In this document: positions 1 through 11,212 of the stretch, piece after piece
Layout: every line of letters starts with the position of its first letter
How positions within the stretch are numbered: position 1 is the first letter of the stretch
From: Pictodentalium vernedei
Lineage: Eukaryota; Mollusca; Scaphopoda; Dentaliida; Dentaliidae
DNA length: 64,000 nucleotides
Assembly: GCA_031216915.1 (NCBI GenBank)
Contig: CM062295.1
Coordinates: 178,760,927-178,824,926 of the forward strand
Direction of reading: 5' to 3'
Made by a program: the position numbers and the translations under genes
The notes under the pieces: model-generated
The model's database searches: none
Told to the model about the DNA's origin: nothing
What the model saw: only the letters and a program-made list of their open reading frames with translations

Positions 1-218
1 AGATGTCAGCCATCTGAAACTGATGTTATCCACAAAGCTTGTTTTTGCCAGGCATTCATTTATTCAGCTAGCTGTGATAAAATTTCCGAACTACACCAAA
101 AGGATTTTTTGACAATAAACTATTCTCACCCCCTTCCACATCCCACCAACTCAAAAACAAACTGTGTGCCATTAACTTTTTACCTAACTTAACAATTATA
201 CAATTATGGTCAGTGCTG
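1..218. other. Non-coding, nothing recognised
   Basis: AT-rich sequence with no convincing coding frame or recognised repeat. It lies on the downstream side of the last visible exon of the minus-strand host gene, so it is probably intron, but this cannot be proven here. Confidence 0.4.
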
Positions 219-632
219 CAGTGGAACCTTGTTGATTGAATAGCCACTTTGCCAGTGATAATTATTCAATTAACAGGAGTATTAAATTAATAGGTATTTG
301 GTCACTTTCCTGCATTGTGGAGATAAACTGAGTATTTATTCTATCTTGTTTGACAAAGCTCATTGAGCTCTGTCAAACAAGATATAATAGATTAAATGCC
401 TGTATTGGATGCAGTAAGGCCAAATATGTCTGTAAAGAAGGGAATTCAGTGATTATCAGGGTAATTTCTCGATGTATTACAATATTTTTTATTCAATTAG
501 GAGGAGTTTACTCTATAATCCAAATGCAATTAACAGGCCAAATTTGGACAGAAGGTATGGTAAATGGTTTTGTATTTGGAAATTATATTCAATTAAGAGA
601 GTTATCCAGTAAAAGAGATATCCAAACAAGAG
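219..632 (+). mobile_element. pogo-like MITE, copy P1 (decayed)
   Basis: Starts with CAGTGGAACC and follows the same internal order as the copies at 39646-40073 and 43159-43571: repeated ATTCAATTAACAGG blocks, a central foldback built on ATATCTTGTTTGACA, then a GGTATGGTAAATGG block. The right end is eroded and no clean TA duplication remains. No coding capacity. The pogo/Tigger-type assignment rests on the CAGTGGA end and on the TA duplication seen in the better copies. Confidence 0.7.
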
Positions 633-945
633 CTTGATTGTGAGACAATATTTGGTACATAAACATCATGGTGATAATATGTAGCTGTTTGACATACAGT
701 ATGTTCATCGTACTGATCCCTAAATGTCTGTCTCAGTCTCTGATGTCGAAATATCAAAATATTAACCGGCAAATTTTTCTCATAATACAACTAGGAATTT
801 AACATTTCAATCTTGTTTGACTGACCTAATTGTACACTGTCAAACAATTCTAAATTGGTTCAATTCCTAGTTGCTTAATGGGAAATAATTGCTGCTTGGG
901 AGTTCAGTATTTTGATATTTTGACCTGAGTGTGCAGAAAGTTTAA

Positions 946-1185
946 CCCTTCAAGGCCTGGTGATATTTTATGTTTTGCTGTTCTATAATAGTCTACATCC
1001 CACCACTGCACTGTGCAGTTGTTTCTGGGCAAGTCTTGGCCACCTACGTAGGCAGCCAAGACATGCCTAGAAATAATTGTGAAGGTACTTAGAATGTAAG
1101 TTCTGTATTTACCCAGAGATAGTTTGTTGGGGCACCTATTCTGTGGAGTGAAACGTGATCAAAGTCGGGATTAGGCCCTTAAAGG
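946..1185. mobile_element. TTAA-flanked MITE, 240 bp
   Basis: The left end reads TTAA then CCCTTCAAGGCCT. The right end in reverse complement reads TTAA then CCTTTAAGGGCCT. Target-like TTAA occurs on both sides (942-945 and 1186-1189). The interior has short self-complementary stretches around 1035-1070 and no ORF. TTAA target sites are typical of piggyBac-type elements, so a piggyBac-related MITE is the best guess. Confidence 0.55.
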
Positions 1186-1406
1186 TTAATTATCTGTAGA
1201 TGAGAGAAAAATGCTTTTGAGAATTAAACTCACAACCTCTTGATGATAAGTCTGACATGCACTCAGTAAGTCACCATGCCCATTTTCACTGAGTTTTTTC
1301 AATGAAAGCGAGAGGCCCAAAATGTTAAACTTTCACAGCAACACAGTGGAAGTATCATTTTGTGTTGAATGTGTTGTCTGAATGATTAAAATGAAAAATA
1401 ACTTAC

Positions 1407-1548
1407 CAATAGTAGCAATACCGCCATCAGTATCACCAAAATAATAAGATCCAGATGAATGAGTTGATCTTGCACTGTTTCTCTTTTTCTTCTTCTTTAG
1501 TTTCTTTACAAGAGTGGCTCGATCATCTATAGATGAAACAGTTTTGTT
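1407..1548 (-). CDS. Host gene exon (fifth visible), lysine-rich
   Basis: On the minus strand this 142-bp block has a good acceptor (a pyrimidine-rich tract ending TTTCAG at 1549-1550) and a consensus donor, GTAAGT, at 1401-1406. It reads open from phase 0 for 47 codons plus one base. The peptide begins NKTVSSIDDRATLVKK, has a run of basic residues KKLKKKKKRNS that could be a nuclear localisation signal, then SSGSYYFGDTDGG. Its entry phase matches the exit phase of the exon at 14823-14934. The gene must continue beyond the left edge of the window. I do not recognise the protein family. Confidence 0.65.
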
Positions 1549-1610
1549 CTGAAACAGAAACCCCAAAAATCAAGTGTAGAAGACAAGCATATGATAATTA
1601 TGATACGAAA

Positions 1611-1840
1611 ATGATAAGTTTTAAGTAATTTGTATATTTTTTATACTTACCAATGGCCCAGACTAGCTGGTGCTAACTCAATTTAATTCAGGGCCAAACA
1701 CAAATTTTTCCCCCCAATCCCCAAAATTTGCATACAAAACAGAAAAAAATAAGTCCTATCTGGTCCTCTATACTTTTGTTATCTGCGCATGCGCAATATC
1801 CAGGAAGGTACCGAAAATGGCGCCAACCATCAATCTTTCT
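1611..1840. repeat. DIRS-A 3' inverted terminal repeat
   Basis: Reverse complement of the repeat at 9087-9293. The match runs through the CAATGGCCCAGAC segment to the ACCATCAATCTTT segment. The outermost bases (1611-1650) differ from the other end, as is usual for DIRS elements, and are instead found in the internal complementary region. Confidence 0.8.
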
Positions 1841-1907
1841 ACAGTGCCTGCTAAATGTTATAATCAGCAGGGAGGTATGAGTGCCCACACATGGGAGGGC
1901 CATCCCC

Positions 1908-1978
1908 GTCTGGGCCATTGGTATGTATAAAAAATATACAAATTACTTGAAATTTATCATATTTTTATACTACAATTG
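1908..1978. repeat. DIRS-A internal complementary region (ICR)
   Basis: Contains, side by side, the complement of the left terminus (GGTATGTATAAAAAATATAC through AAATTTATCAT) and the start of the complement of the right terminus (ATTTTTATACTACAA). In DIRS elements this region is thought to template the joining of the two ends into a circle. The second half stops at TACTACAA and resumes after 1.1 kb, near 3110 (ATGGATCAGACTTGCTGAAT). Confidence 0.7.
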
Positions 1979-3110
1979 TTGCAGAATCAACTGAATTTAA
2001 TTATTCAGTCGGACTGGCTAGTGAAAGTCTTCCCGGCAATCAAGCCTATCTGACTGAATGTTCATAATGCATTTGAATAATGTAAGGGGGTTAAGCCGGA
2101 TAACCAGTAATGTAAACCCGTATTGAATAGGACCTAAATCTGAAAGAAGGGGTTAATGTCTTAATCATTTTGCAATAATGATAATTAATTTACTGATGGC
2201 ATGTCGATGAATTGAATGCTATGTGATGCCGATCTGACGTGAATTATGTCAATTTAAAGTACTGTGGCAGCAAACTAATGCTTGTGATGAGAACCAGAGA
2301 CTTCTTGGAACTCAATATAGATAATATTTTGGCTTCCTGTGTTCGAGAAAGTAATATTTCAAGTGTCAAAGAGGACAGGTATAAATGTAAATAATTGTCG
2401 ACATAACACTGGACAGTGGCTAACGTTACACAATAGTTTCTTCGCGGTCAATAGAGCGTTACAGATTCTCAGCAATGTATTATGTAATTTACTATTGGCA
2501 AGGTACAGTACTGTCGATGTGATGATGACAAATATCAGATTATGTACAATTTTAACTCTATTACGAGCTTCGAGTCGATGATAATGCAAGTATCTGTGTG
2601 GATTACCAGGTGCCGATCACCGATGTCTTGATGTTACCAAATTCCTGATTGGATCATTCCGAGAATTCGAGTTGAGTCTTGAGTCGAGAATTTCGTGTAG
2701 ACTATGATAATGTAAAAGTGCTTTAACTGTGTTTATGTCGAGCTCGATATATTTCTGCGCGTAAACCCAGGTCTGGTAAACGTAACTGACGTCATTGCAT
2801 ACAAATACCGTTAAGTAAATGCGCCACAAGCACGTGCAATATATGACTTTTCCCAGTAAGACATTAAAAACTTCTGTGATAGTGAACTGCCCATACCCAT
2901 GTCACCCGAGATACACATATTGACACCCGAGACATTATACAAACTACGGTGACCCAAAAGTGCCTCCTTACCATTGACTTTGAATTCTTTCATGTACATT
3001 TGCAGATACGTTCATGCAATTAAAGTTCATAAATCATTCTTGGTCTTGAATTTTGGCTCATGAAATTTGAATATGCAAATTGTCTGAGTTCCTGAGGAGT
3101 AAATATACAA
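1976..3110. mobile_element. Unclassified ~1.1 kb insertion inside the DIRS-A ICR
   Basis: DIRS-C has no equivalent sequence: there the ICR runs straight into GCTGAATAGTAAAAAGGCTG. In DIRS-A the matching text stops near 1975 and resumes near 3110. The inserted DNA has no recognisable protein and no clear terminal repeats. ACAA occurs at both junctions and could be a short target duplication. It may be a non-autonomous element or filler DNA. Confidence 0.5.
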
Positions 3111-3728
3111 CAATCAATGGATCAGACTTGCTGAATCGTAAAAAGGCTGGAGGGCCTAGGACTTAAGGAAAATCCAATCTCTCAATTACTTTGACAAAGC
3201 ATAACTCCTACAGGAGAATAGGAGAAGACATAGGAATTACATATGTCCTTCTCTTTTACAATAAAAGAGAAAGGCATAACACCAACAATGTAATTGAGAA
3301 TTACATACTTTCTCCATTTAATGCCAGTATAACCTGTTATGCTAATTCGGTGAAGGAAACCAATATATAAAGATAGTCCAGAGAATGAGAAGCTTTATAC
3401 TCATTTAAAAGTGTCCGAGGATTGTATATTAATGCTCGTATGACACATAACATATACAAAGGCTTCACAGTGAGCTACACTTTAAAAACAGTACATAAAT
3501 GAGACATAGTTATTGCTTCACACCGAGCTACACATTAAAACCACCCAGCACCAACGCTGGACTACTGTCTCTGGAGGAGGTATTCCCTTGCTTTTCACTA
3601 TAAAGCCAGAAAACATAAGGGAAAAACCATCCCCCCCCCCCTCTGAGGTAAAATTCCTCAGAACGAAGAGGGCAGCGGAATGGCGTCAGTGCTCGAGCAG
3701 ATTGCCTAAGGACCTTATAGATGTAATA
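3111..3728 (-). other. DIRS-A 3' non-coding region
   Basis: Lies between the resumed ICR and the recombinase stop codon. It contains GTAAAAAGGCTGGAGGGCC, also found in the same place in DIRS-C and, more diverged, in DIRS-2. A C-rich tract sits at 3629-3642. No separate gene. Confidence 0.6.
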
Positions 3729-4622
3729 TTAATGGACGACAGAAAGAGGACCCGAAGATCTAAGGTCACCGGAGATGGACTCTAAATTTCTAAGGTAAAA
3801 CTTGGTAAATGAAGAGGGCTGTGTCCAGTATGCAGTCTTCATAAGGTCAGTACTGACTATACTGTTAGAATAAGCCCAAGAAGTGGACAGTGCTCTAACC
3901 TCGTGCACTGAAATCTTGTTGACAGAACATTGATCCGAAGACAGACTTTCATAGGCAATACATATTGCCAACTCAATCCATCTAGCGATAGAATGAACAA
4001 ATATATCTTTTCTGTTAGGAATCAGAGAAAGAAAGAATCTTTTTCTTCCTTTTCTAATAAAATCTGATTGTTTATAAATGCGCATTGCTCTAACTGGACA
4101 CAGCAAAGGTCTACGGTTATCCGAGGACGATAAAGCCTTAATGACTATAGGCTCTGGCCGCTTATCCAGAATCTGATTCTTAGCCAAGAATTCCACTTCC
4201 GTAGTGAGGGTAACAGTATTACCCACACTACAGTAATGGGAATCATCAACTGATAATGCATGAAGTTCACTCACTCTTCTGGCAGATGCAAAGGCTAAGA
4301 ATTTGAGCTCTACATCGTCTAACGGCTCAAATGGAGCTTCTTGAAGCTTCAACAGAACCCAAGCCAAATTCCACTTAGGAATTAATCTGAGGGTTCTAGG
4401 TCTATTAATAGAGAAATTTCTAACTAGCTTGGATAAAGAAGTATCTGAGCCAGTAGCCAAGTTATCATGATGAGCGTAAGTGTCTGATAACATAGACCTA
4501 TAGCCCTTAATAGTGACGGGCTGTTCGTCAAACAAGTAGACCAGGAAATTGACAATCTGTGGAATGGATGAATCATATATGTCTATCGACTGATCCATAC
4601 ACCAACGAAGAAAACCCTCCAA
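3729..4622 (-). CDS. DIRS tyrosine recombinase, open frame (DIRS-A)
   Basis: An uninterrupted 297-codon frame for the tyrosine recombinase that would integrate the circular DNA copy of the element. Seen in order are the SAM-like N-terminal part with LQPVTIKGYRSML-type sequence (here QPVTIKGYRSML), the ASARRVSEL motif carrying catalytic Arg I, the HEVR motif (His-x-x-Arg II), the AYW position replacing His/Trp, and FYLRNL carrying the likely nucleophile Tyr. Compared with the plus-strand copy at the right edge of the window, about eight residues before ASARR (the TYKMAFLF segment) are missing, so activity is doubtful. The ATG used is probably internal: the homologous reading frame extends upstream in the other copies. 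Confidence 0.82.
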   Translation of the reverse strand: MEGFLRWCMDQSIDIYDSSIPQIVNFLVYLFDEQPVTIKGYRSMLSDTYAHHDNLATGSDTSLSKLVRNFSINRPRTLRLIPKWNLAWVLLKLQEAPFEPLDDVELKFLAFASARRVSELHALSVDDSHYCSVGNTVTLTTEVEFLAKNQILDKRPEPIVIKALSSSDNRRPLLCPVRAMRIYKQSDFIRKGRKRFFLSLIPNRKDIFVHSIARWIELAICIAYESLSSDQCSVNKISVHEVRALSTSWAYSNSIVSTDLMKTAYWTQPSSFTKFYLRNLESISGDLRSSGPLSVVH

Positions 4623-4635
4623 TTTGCTACATAAT

Positions 4636-6604
4636 TCAATGAAGAGGAGGCCCTCCTACAGTTAGAAATTGCATCCACTGCTCGTCCTGTAAAATGTTTT
4701 CCGTGCAAGAAGGACTGAACAAAGAAAATATGTGAAGGTTGAGACCTTCCAGGTTGTGATGCAGTGCGCGTGACTTCCCCTGAAATAGAAGATCCCTTCG
4801 AGGAGGAAGCTTCCGGGGAATGTCCCATAACAGACACATGAGAAGATTGATCCAAGGTTTCTGTGACGACAAAGGTGCTACTAGCAGGATTTTGCAGTGA
4901 GACTGTTTGATCTTTAACAGAATCTGCTGAATCAACGGAGTTGGAGGATATGCATATCCTATCATTCCATCCCATGAGATCGATAGAGCATCTACTCCGT
5001 ATGCTCGATGATCTGGACATGGCGACACGAATGTCGGTAACTGATTGTTTAGGTGTGTCGTGAAAAGAACTATCATGGGATGATCCCACAGGTAGAAAAT
5101 CTGACTGAATATTCGCTTGTTGAGAGTCCACTCCGATGGTAACAGGCGACCTTTCCGAGACAGCGAGTCTACTGGTACAATCAGATGACCCGGTATATGA
5201 TGGACTGAGAGATGAACCTGATGATTCAGAACAAATAGGAGAATCTTCTGTGTTAATTTGCATAACGGAATCGAATGCGTGCCACCTTGGTTCCTGAGGT
5301 AAGCTACTACTGTCAAGTTGTCCAACAGAATTTGAACAAGGACGTTTGCTATTTGACAAATCCAATGTTGTAGTGCTGGCCATATTGACATCATCTCCTT
5401 GATGTTTATGTGCTTTTCTAGGAACCGAGAGTCCCAAAGACCCTGGCACTTAAATTCTGCAGGACTTAAGAATGTTCCCCAGCCCGTCTGACTCGCATCC
5501 GTCATAATCTTGAAAGCTGGATCTGGCAGTTGAAGCGGAGCTCCTTGAGTTAACCACTGAAGATCTGCCCAAATCTGAACCTTTTGTTTTACTAGGTCTG
5601 TTAAAACAATACTGGTTTCGAGCGAATGTGTCTTCACACTCCAGTTCTGAGTAAAGAATATCTGGAGGGGACGTGTGCGCAGGCGGCTCATCGGAATAAG
5701 ATCCGCAGCCACTCTGCACAGCCCCATCAGTCGCATAAACTCCCTTGCTGTTACTGCAGGAGAGTTTAGACAAAAGCGAGCATAACAACTGACTAATTTT
5801 GCTCTGGGTAACGGCATACAAACCAGATTGTTGTGAGTCTCCAAGCTCATTACCAAGTGAATGAACGACTTGGACGGAGCTAAATCCGATTTTTTCTCAT
5901 TTACTATGAAACAGAGACGTCGGAACAATTGAAGCAGACTCTGAACATAGTTCTGAAGAATAATTCTGTTGCCGTATCGCTGAAGTATGTCGTACTTTAG
6001 AAGTATGACATTACTGAGTTCATTATTCGAGTGAAAGCTCAAGGAGCCAGGTTCAGACCGAAGCACATTGCTCTGAACTGATAAACCTCTCCTTGCACGG
6101 CAAAATGCAGGTACTTTCTGAATGCCGTATATACCAGGACATGAAAGTAGGCATCCTTTAGATCTATGTTTGCCGCATAGTCGTCCACTCGCTCTTACCG
6201 ACCAAATGGTTTTCATATAGAACTTTGGAGCCAAGATCAACTTGTTTATCTAGCTCAAGTCTATTACAGTCGAAACGAACGTACGTGGAACAGGTGACTG
6301 TAAAAACCTTGAGAATTTTGATTCTCGACGACCTCTATTGCTTCCTTTATTAAGCCTGTACCTCCGCCGGAAGATTTGTCCAACACAGACATCTTGTAAT
6401 TGGGGGTTTTGCTTGGAATGATAGCCGTAGGCCTTCCGGGACTACACTTCTCACCCACTGATCTTCCGTGACTTCTATCCAGTTTCTCGTGAAGTTTGAT
6501 AACCTTCCGCCAACTGGCAAGCAATAGAGGTCTTGTCCATCACCTGTACGACTTACGAGGCTAACGGGAGGAGGAACTACGTCCACCCGCCGAAAAAACC
6601 TCAT
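4636..6604 (-). pseudogene. DIRS reverse transcriptase-RNase H remnant (DIRS-A)
   Basis: The long frame 4636-6240 (534 codons) carries the end of RT and a complete RNase H region. RNase H landmarks are MTDASQTGWG (first Asp), NIKEM (Glu), LLDNLTVVAYLRNQGG (second Asp) and the HHIPGHL and DSLSRKG segments. The RT core is broken: the YLDDILQ box of the related element reads LKYDILQ here, so one catalytic Asp is lost, and the region before it is scrambled. The RT N-terminal part is split over frames at 6264-6604 (for example GLIKEAIEVVENQNSQGFYS). The start is unclear and 6604 is approximate. Not functional. Confidence 0.8.
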
Positions 6605-8209
6605 CCCGTCGGCTTAGGGGCATCTGACCTATAGTCTTGATCAGACCTGCGCCCCTTTCCCGAGTCGCTATACTGACGACCTCCGGAGTAAGAAGGTTTC
6701 TTGTAGCCTCGCGAGGAGTTCCCTTTAGTTGACTTTGAAGTGGAATGGCCTCACTTACCCCGGTCTGCTGAAGCATGTTGTTGAGACACCGACTTCAATA
6801 GCAGTGCACTGGAAGCTTTCTTTGTAGCCTGTTCATAGACTAATGAAAGCTTGTCATCAAACAGAGTATGTCCGGAGACCAGAGCGACTCGGAGAGAGCT
6901 TTTCACCTTGTCATCTATAAGTGATGACGACGCAAGGGCAGCATCAGTCTGATCAACTCCAAATTTGCCACTGTCAGGGCACAGTTGTACGTGGCATACA
7001 TGGCTGCCCTGGAAAGAACTCTAAGCAAGGAACAAATGTTCTCAAATTCCTTCCCATTAAGACGTTGCGCCATACCTCTGGTAAGGTGATCTGCATAGGA
7101 CATCGCATCCAGATTCGCTCTATTGGATGAAATAGCACATTCCATCACTTCTGAGCGTATATTGAATGAAGCAGGTAGGGACATATCTAAATCCCTGGCC
7201 TGCTCATCTAAATGTAGAGGAGATCTCTGGACATCTTCTCCCAACTGTTTTAAATGAGCGAGGTCCAATGAACGGTATATCTATAGAAGATGTCGATAAG
7301 AAACCGCCTTTCCTCTTAGCACTAGAGAGGTTGAATATGGCGTCATTAACATGGCCGAAGGCCTGCAACACCTGTTTAGACTGTTGTGGGAAGGAAAGAA
7401 CATCCTCTTTCCTCCGCACAAAATCTGCGTCCAGAGACGACAGCGGTTTCTCTCTGGTAGTCGCAGCTTGCTGATCAGGTGGAACAGTTTCAGGATAGTA
7501 TTGATGAATAAAATTCATTGCTACCATATGCTGTTCCGAAATGGGAGAGTAATCCTCTTCGTTGTCCCTTTCACCATCTGACTGATTCAGCTGCGACGTC
7601 CGGTCCATCGCATCTGCATGTGCTGATGACTGGACCGACCCAGCACCGTCCGACAGCTCACCACCGGAGCCTGCGGAAGGCTGCTCTTGCTGGGATGCTG
7701 CGATCAGCTGCACAATCTGCAACAGCAACAGGTGCTCGCTCTACCCAAATTTACACTTCTTTCGGCCGCAATGGACTTACCCAGAGTCACGGCTCCAACG
7801 GACGTAGTAACCACTTCACCGTTCGAGCTAGCTGCTTGCAAGGGATTAAGAATACTAACTAGAGGCCCTATCCCTTGCTTAATATTCATGAGCACCTTTG
7901 CAGCTAGCTCTGTTGCTCATCAGAGCGTGATGAGTGTAGCACACTTTGGACGGGTGTCATGATACCATCACCATGTTTTTGTTCCTCTGAAAAAGAAACT
8001 GAAAAACTCGAATTATCTTGTGGTGAGAGCTCAGGCATAGGAACCTCACCGCCAACAACATACCGTGACACCTGTCTCCAACATTTGGTATCCCAATGTA
8101 TACATGTAGGACAAGAATCCGTAGGCATGCATCGACTACAGGCAAGGCAACAAGCATGTAAATCCGAGGTTGACTTCCTATCCTTGCATGTAGAGCAGTA
8201 AGCTTTCAT
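6570..8209 (-). pseudogene. DIRS gag-like ORF1, frameshifted (DIRS-A)
   Basis: Three open pieces in different frames (7904-8209, 7204-7728, 6915-7268) plus a serine/arginine-rich tail at 6561-6776 make one ancestral protein. The chosen start at 8209 gives MKAYCSTC, followed by a cysteine-rich motif CxxC-x12-CxxCxxC-x5-CxxC-xxW that matches the DIRS-2 ORF1 start in spacing. The middle contains FIHQYYPETVPP, also present in DIRS-B. The C-terminal third has TVANLELIR, matching NTANLELVR of DIRS-2. The role is presumably a structural/nucleic-acid-binding protein of the retrotransposon, inferred from position only. Confidence 0.75.
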
Positions 8210-9086
8210 AATTACAATCAAAATACAAAGTCAATAGCACTCCTACAAACTCCACAATAAAACATATGATAAAGATACATGAATAATAGCAATCAAAATT
8301 AAATTTGAAAAATTTAAAAACAAAAATTTAAAAAATTTTTTGCAAAAAATGCCTAAGTTCTCCAAGGGAACATGATGAGCCCAAGGGCATCCCGATAGAG
8401 CCTAAGTGTGGACAAAATCCAAATTTTTTTAGCTACACTCCTGGAATCATAATCAATGTATCCTACAGTAATATAATATTAAATACTACATATAATTGAG
8501 GACGTTGCCAATGTAAACAATGTCAAAGGAAAAAACCGGAAACAAGACATCAGGCACACAAAAAGGCCCAAAGTCAGTAACCGATTTAAATGCTACCAGA
8601 TGCAATGCTAGATCTTCACATGAGGAAAAAACGATACATCAGAGAGAAGATGCAAGACCAAAATGACCTAACACCCCTAGGGTGAGGACGTAACAATGGG
8701 GATAAACAGAATAAACATTCTGTAATACACTTTAAACTCCCAAGAAATTTAATAAAAAATTTCAATAAAAAATAGCCAAAAAAGCTTAGGAGTTAAACAG
8801 GAGGGCTTCAAGGAAGGATAGGGAAGGAACACTTAACAAACAGTGGATTAATCATCAGCAAGAATGATGACGTCAGGCATATGTCCCGAAATTGGGAAAC
8901 ATGAAACAATTTTTATAATCATTATAAAGTTACAGCCCTAAACGTTTGAACCCACCGTTGTTTACTTCCATCATCCATTTGCAGCCTTGGATCCACCAAT
9001 TCTTTCATTGATTTGTGTCTGGCATCCTCAAAAAAGGAGATTTTAAAGCACAGATGGCACATAATTGTTACTGACTTTAGGGCCAA
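8210..9086 (-). other. DIRS-A 5' leader
   Basis: Non-coding stretch between the right terminal repeat and ORF1. It shares segments with DIRS-B (54200-54948), for example CTAAGTGTGGACAAAATCC and the ACAGCCCTAAACGTTTGAA area, confirming that both belong to one family. Confidence 0.7.
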
Positions 9087-9293
9087 ACAAAGAATGATGG
9101 TTAGCGCCAATTTCGGTACTTTCCTGGATACTGTGCATGCACAGATAACAAAAGTATGGAGGACCAGATAGGACTTATTTTTTATGGTTTTGTATGCAAA
9201 TTTTGGGAATTGGGGGGGCAAAATTTGTGTTTGGCCCTGAATTAAATAGAGTCAGCACCAGCTAGTCTGGGCCATTGGTTGTGGTATAAAAAT
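9087..9293. repeat. DIRS-A 5' inverted terminal repeat
   Basis: Partner of 1611-1840. Ends GGTATAAAAAT, the same terminal text as in DIRS-C (GTATAAAAAT) and the DIRS fragment ending at 56885. Confidence 0.8.
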
Positions 9294-10103
9294 ACTCAAA
9301 ATAGCTTAACTTGCCCATGAATTCTGGCTTGCCAGAACCAAGAGTCCTGACTTTTCCAATCCCATATCATGTCTGTCTCAAACTGATGTGCGATCATTTT
9401 CGAGACGACACTTTTACAAACATGAAATAAAAACTTTTGCACTGAATACTTTGAACAAAGAATGTTCCAATAAGACTAAAATCTTTGCCCTTTGATTGGA
9501 CGAGAGTTTGCTTAGTTTTTTCTATGATTACTTCTCCAATGGCATATGCTACCGTCTGATTTCACCACATGAATTATTTAAAAAGAGGATAACCATGGGA
9601 AGAGATTCATAGTGCATACTGCCCATAAAATCATATTTTTTTGAGGCCAGTGATCATTCTATAATTACATTGTTAATATAGTTATACGTTTTGGGTCCAA
9701 ATACGCAATTCCCATTGGTCAGCTGGGTGAAAACGTCATGACCAAATGTAATTCATTTTCCAATGAATACATTTGGTCGAACTTTGACCCGCATTTACGG
9801 TAGAGTGCAGTTGACAGAATGAAATTTGGGCGGTGTTTGGGAGGGTTTTTAACTTTTAGCGCCCCTTGCAGTGATCAACACCGCTGCTGTTTCTTTGGTG
9901 ACATTTCCCAACTGTGGCATGAAGCCTGTTACTAAAATACTCGTTTCCATTTCTAAAGTTGAGAAAATTAAAAATCAGAGTTGTGCGCTTTGTATTTTGT
10001 GTGAGGGTGGTTTTTCGCCTCGTTCGATCGTACATGTTTTATTTCGTCTTTCTGCTTTGTTGTTTAGTAAAAAGTAGTTTAAACAGTTACGGAATGTAAT
10101 TAT
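9294..10103. other. Non-coding, no gene seen
   Basis: Unique-looking AT-rich sequence, presumably host intron. A small foldback, ACCAAATGTAATTCATT with its complement, lies at about 9741-9777. No coding frame is convincing. Confidence 0.4.
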
Positions 10104-10258
10104 AAGAATTGAATACAATTTTTATAATCTTTACTGGAGTATGAACGTGTGGGAATGGGTACAAACTATGTATGAATCCCGAAGGGATTCATACAATTTG
10201 TACCCATTCCCACACGTTCATACTCCAATAAAGATTATAAAAATTGCATTCAATTCTT
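10104..10258. repeat. Long near-perfect palindrome (foldback), ~155 bp
   Basis: Arms of about 70 bp, from AAGAATTGAATACAATTTTT inward to GGGAATGGGTACAAA and back, with only a few mismatches. The centre reads TATGAATCCC-GAA-GGGATTCATA. It could be a foldback transposon or a MITE made only of terminal repeats. No clear target duplication was found. Confidence 0.8.
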
Positions 10259-10780
10259 AAATGAATGTATACTCACAACCCACTTATAAGTTCATGATTT
10301 GACCTGAGATCGTGTAATCTTAACCTTTATCAAAGTTATTGATTTTTTGTTGTCCAGTGACAAAGTGAGAGGTTTATTTACTAAATATGTTATCGTTAAA
10401 TTTGCCTTGATCATTCAAGTTGCCTTGTTCATTTCACAATATGGGTTTGGGGCTAGGGGAAGAGTCTTATTGGAACATGTACATTATTGTGATGAAATCA
10501 CAGTAACATGATCTGAGGTTTGTGGTTCGGATCGTATGTTCAACTTTGATGCTTCGTATCTCGGTTGAACGTAATCTCTGAGCAGCAAACCTCTGACCAT
10601 GTTGCTGTCAATTCATCACAATAACGTATATTCCATAACTTCTTTTCTGTTTACATTTCAGATGTTGCATTGAATTTTGAAATATTCATTGTCATATATA
10701 CAATAAACAGAAGAGCCTATGGTATCTTGTTTGATCATGCTGAATGGAATGTGACAACCCAGGTCAACTGATTATTGTAA
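10259..10780. other. Non-coding, no gene seen
   Basis: AT-rich intronic-looking DNA without a recognised repeat or convincing ORF. Confidence 0.35.
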
Positions 10781-10783
10781 TAA

Positions 10784-11187
10784 GGCCACACAAAGTAGAT
10801 CTTCTGTTTCTCAGGCCATTATTTGTGAAATTGCATGCGGGCGAGCAATTTTTTATTTTATTTTTTTATTTCAGTAATTACTTTTTTGCCATCAAAAGTT
10901 CATGTTCTTGGTTCAAGTTTTAGGCCTCATAATCTACAGAATAGCAAGGGTGGTGGTGTATTTCATCCCTTGAGTGCAAGAAGACTTTGCAATGCTAAAG
11001 CATTGCAAAGCCTTCTTACACTCAAGGGACAAATTCATCAATTTTTTTAACTTGGGTAAAGTATCAGACATAAACCATTTAATTTTTATTTTTTTAAAGT
11101 TTAAATTGGTTATAAAAAGAGAGCATGCGGCAGCCAAAAGGACCATGCGGGAGGGCCTGAGAAACAGATTTTTTATTTTTTTAGGCC
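10784..11187 (+). mobile_element. Harbinger-like hairpin MITE, copy 1
   Basis: Bounded by GGCC ends and flanked by TAA on both sides (10781-10783 and 11188-11190). Inside each end lies TCTGTTTCTCAGGCC or its complement. A long central foldback built on CCCTTGAGTGCAAGAAG is present with a few mismatches. The subterminal text GCATGCGGCAGCCAAAAGGA is common to all copies. No ORF. The 3-bp TAA/TTA duplication and the GG(C)-type ends suggest PIF/Harbinger, by inference. Confidence 0.75.
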
Positions 11188-11212
11188 TAATCTATATACT
11201 GTCTGCTTATTA

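Larger units (their letters stand above)
1611..9293 (-). mobile_element. DIRS-type retrotransposon, copy DIRS-A (family 1), decayed
   Basis: The unit is bounded by inverted terminal repeats at 1611-1840 and 9087-9293 that share about 200 bp, including CCAATGGCCCAGACTAGCTG and the GGGCCAAACACAAATTTT block. An internal complementary region lies just inside the left end. Genes read leftward in the order gag, RT/RNase H, tyrosine recombinase. No target site duplication is expected or visible, because this group inserts by a tyrosine recombinase from a circular DNA. The copy is old: gag and pol are broken by frameshifts and the ICR is split by an insertion. It lies in an intron of the minus-strand host gene, in the same orientation. 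Confidence 0.88.

Noticed and set aside
6921..7962. Several plus-strand ORFs across DIRS-A gag
   Set aside because: They are antisense shadows of the gag-like ORF.
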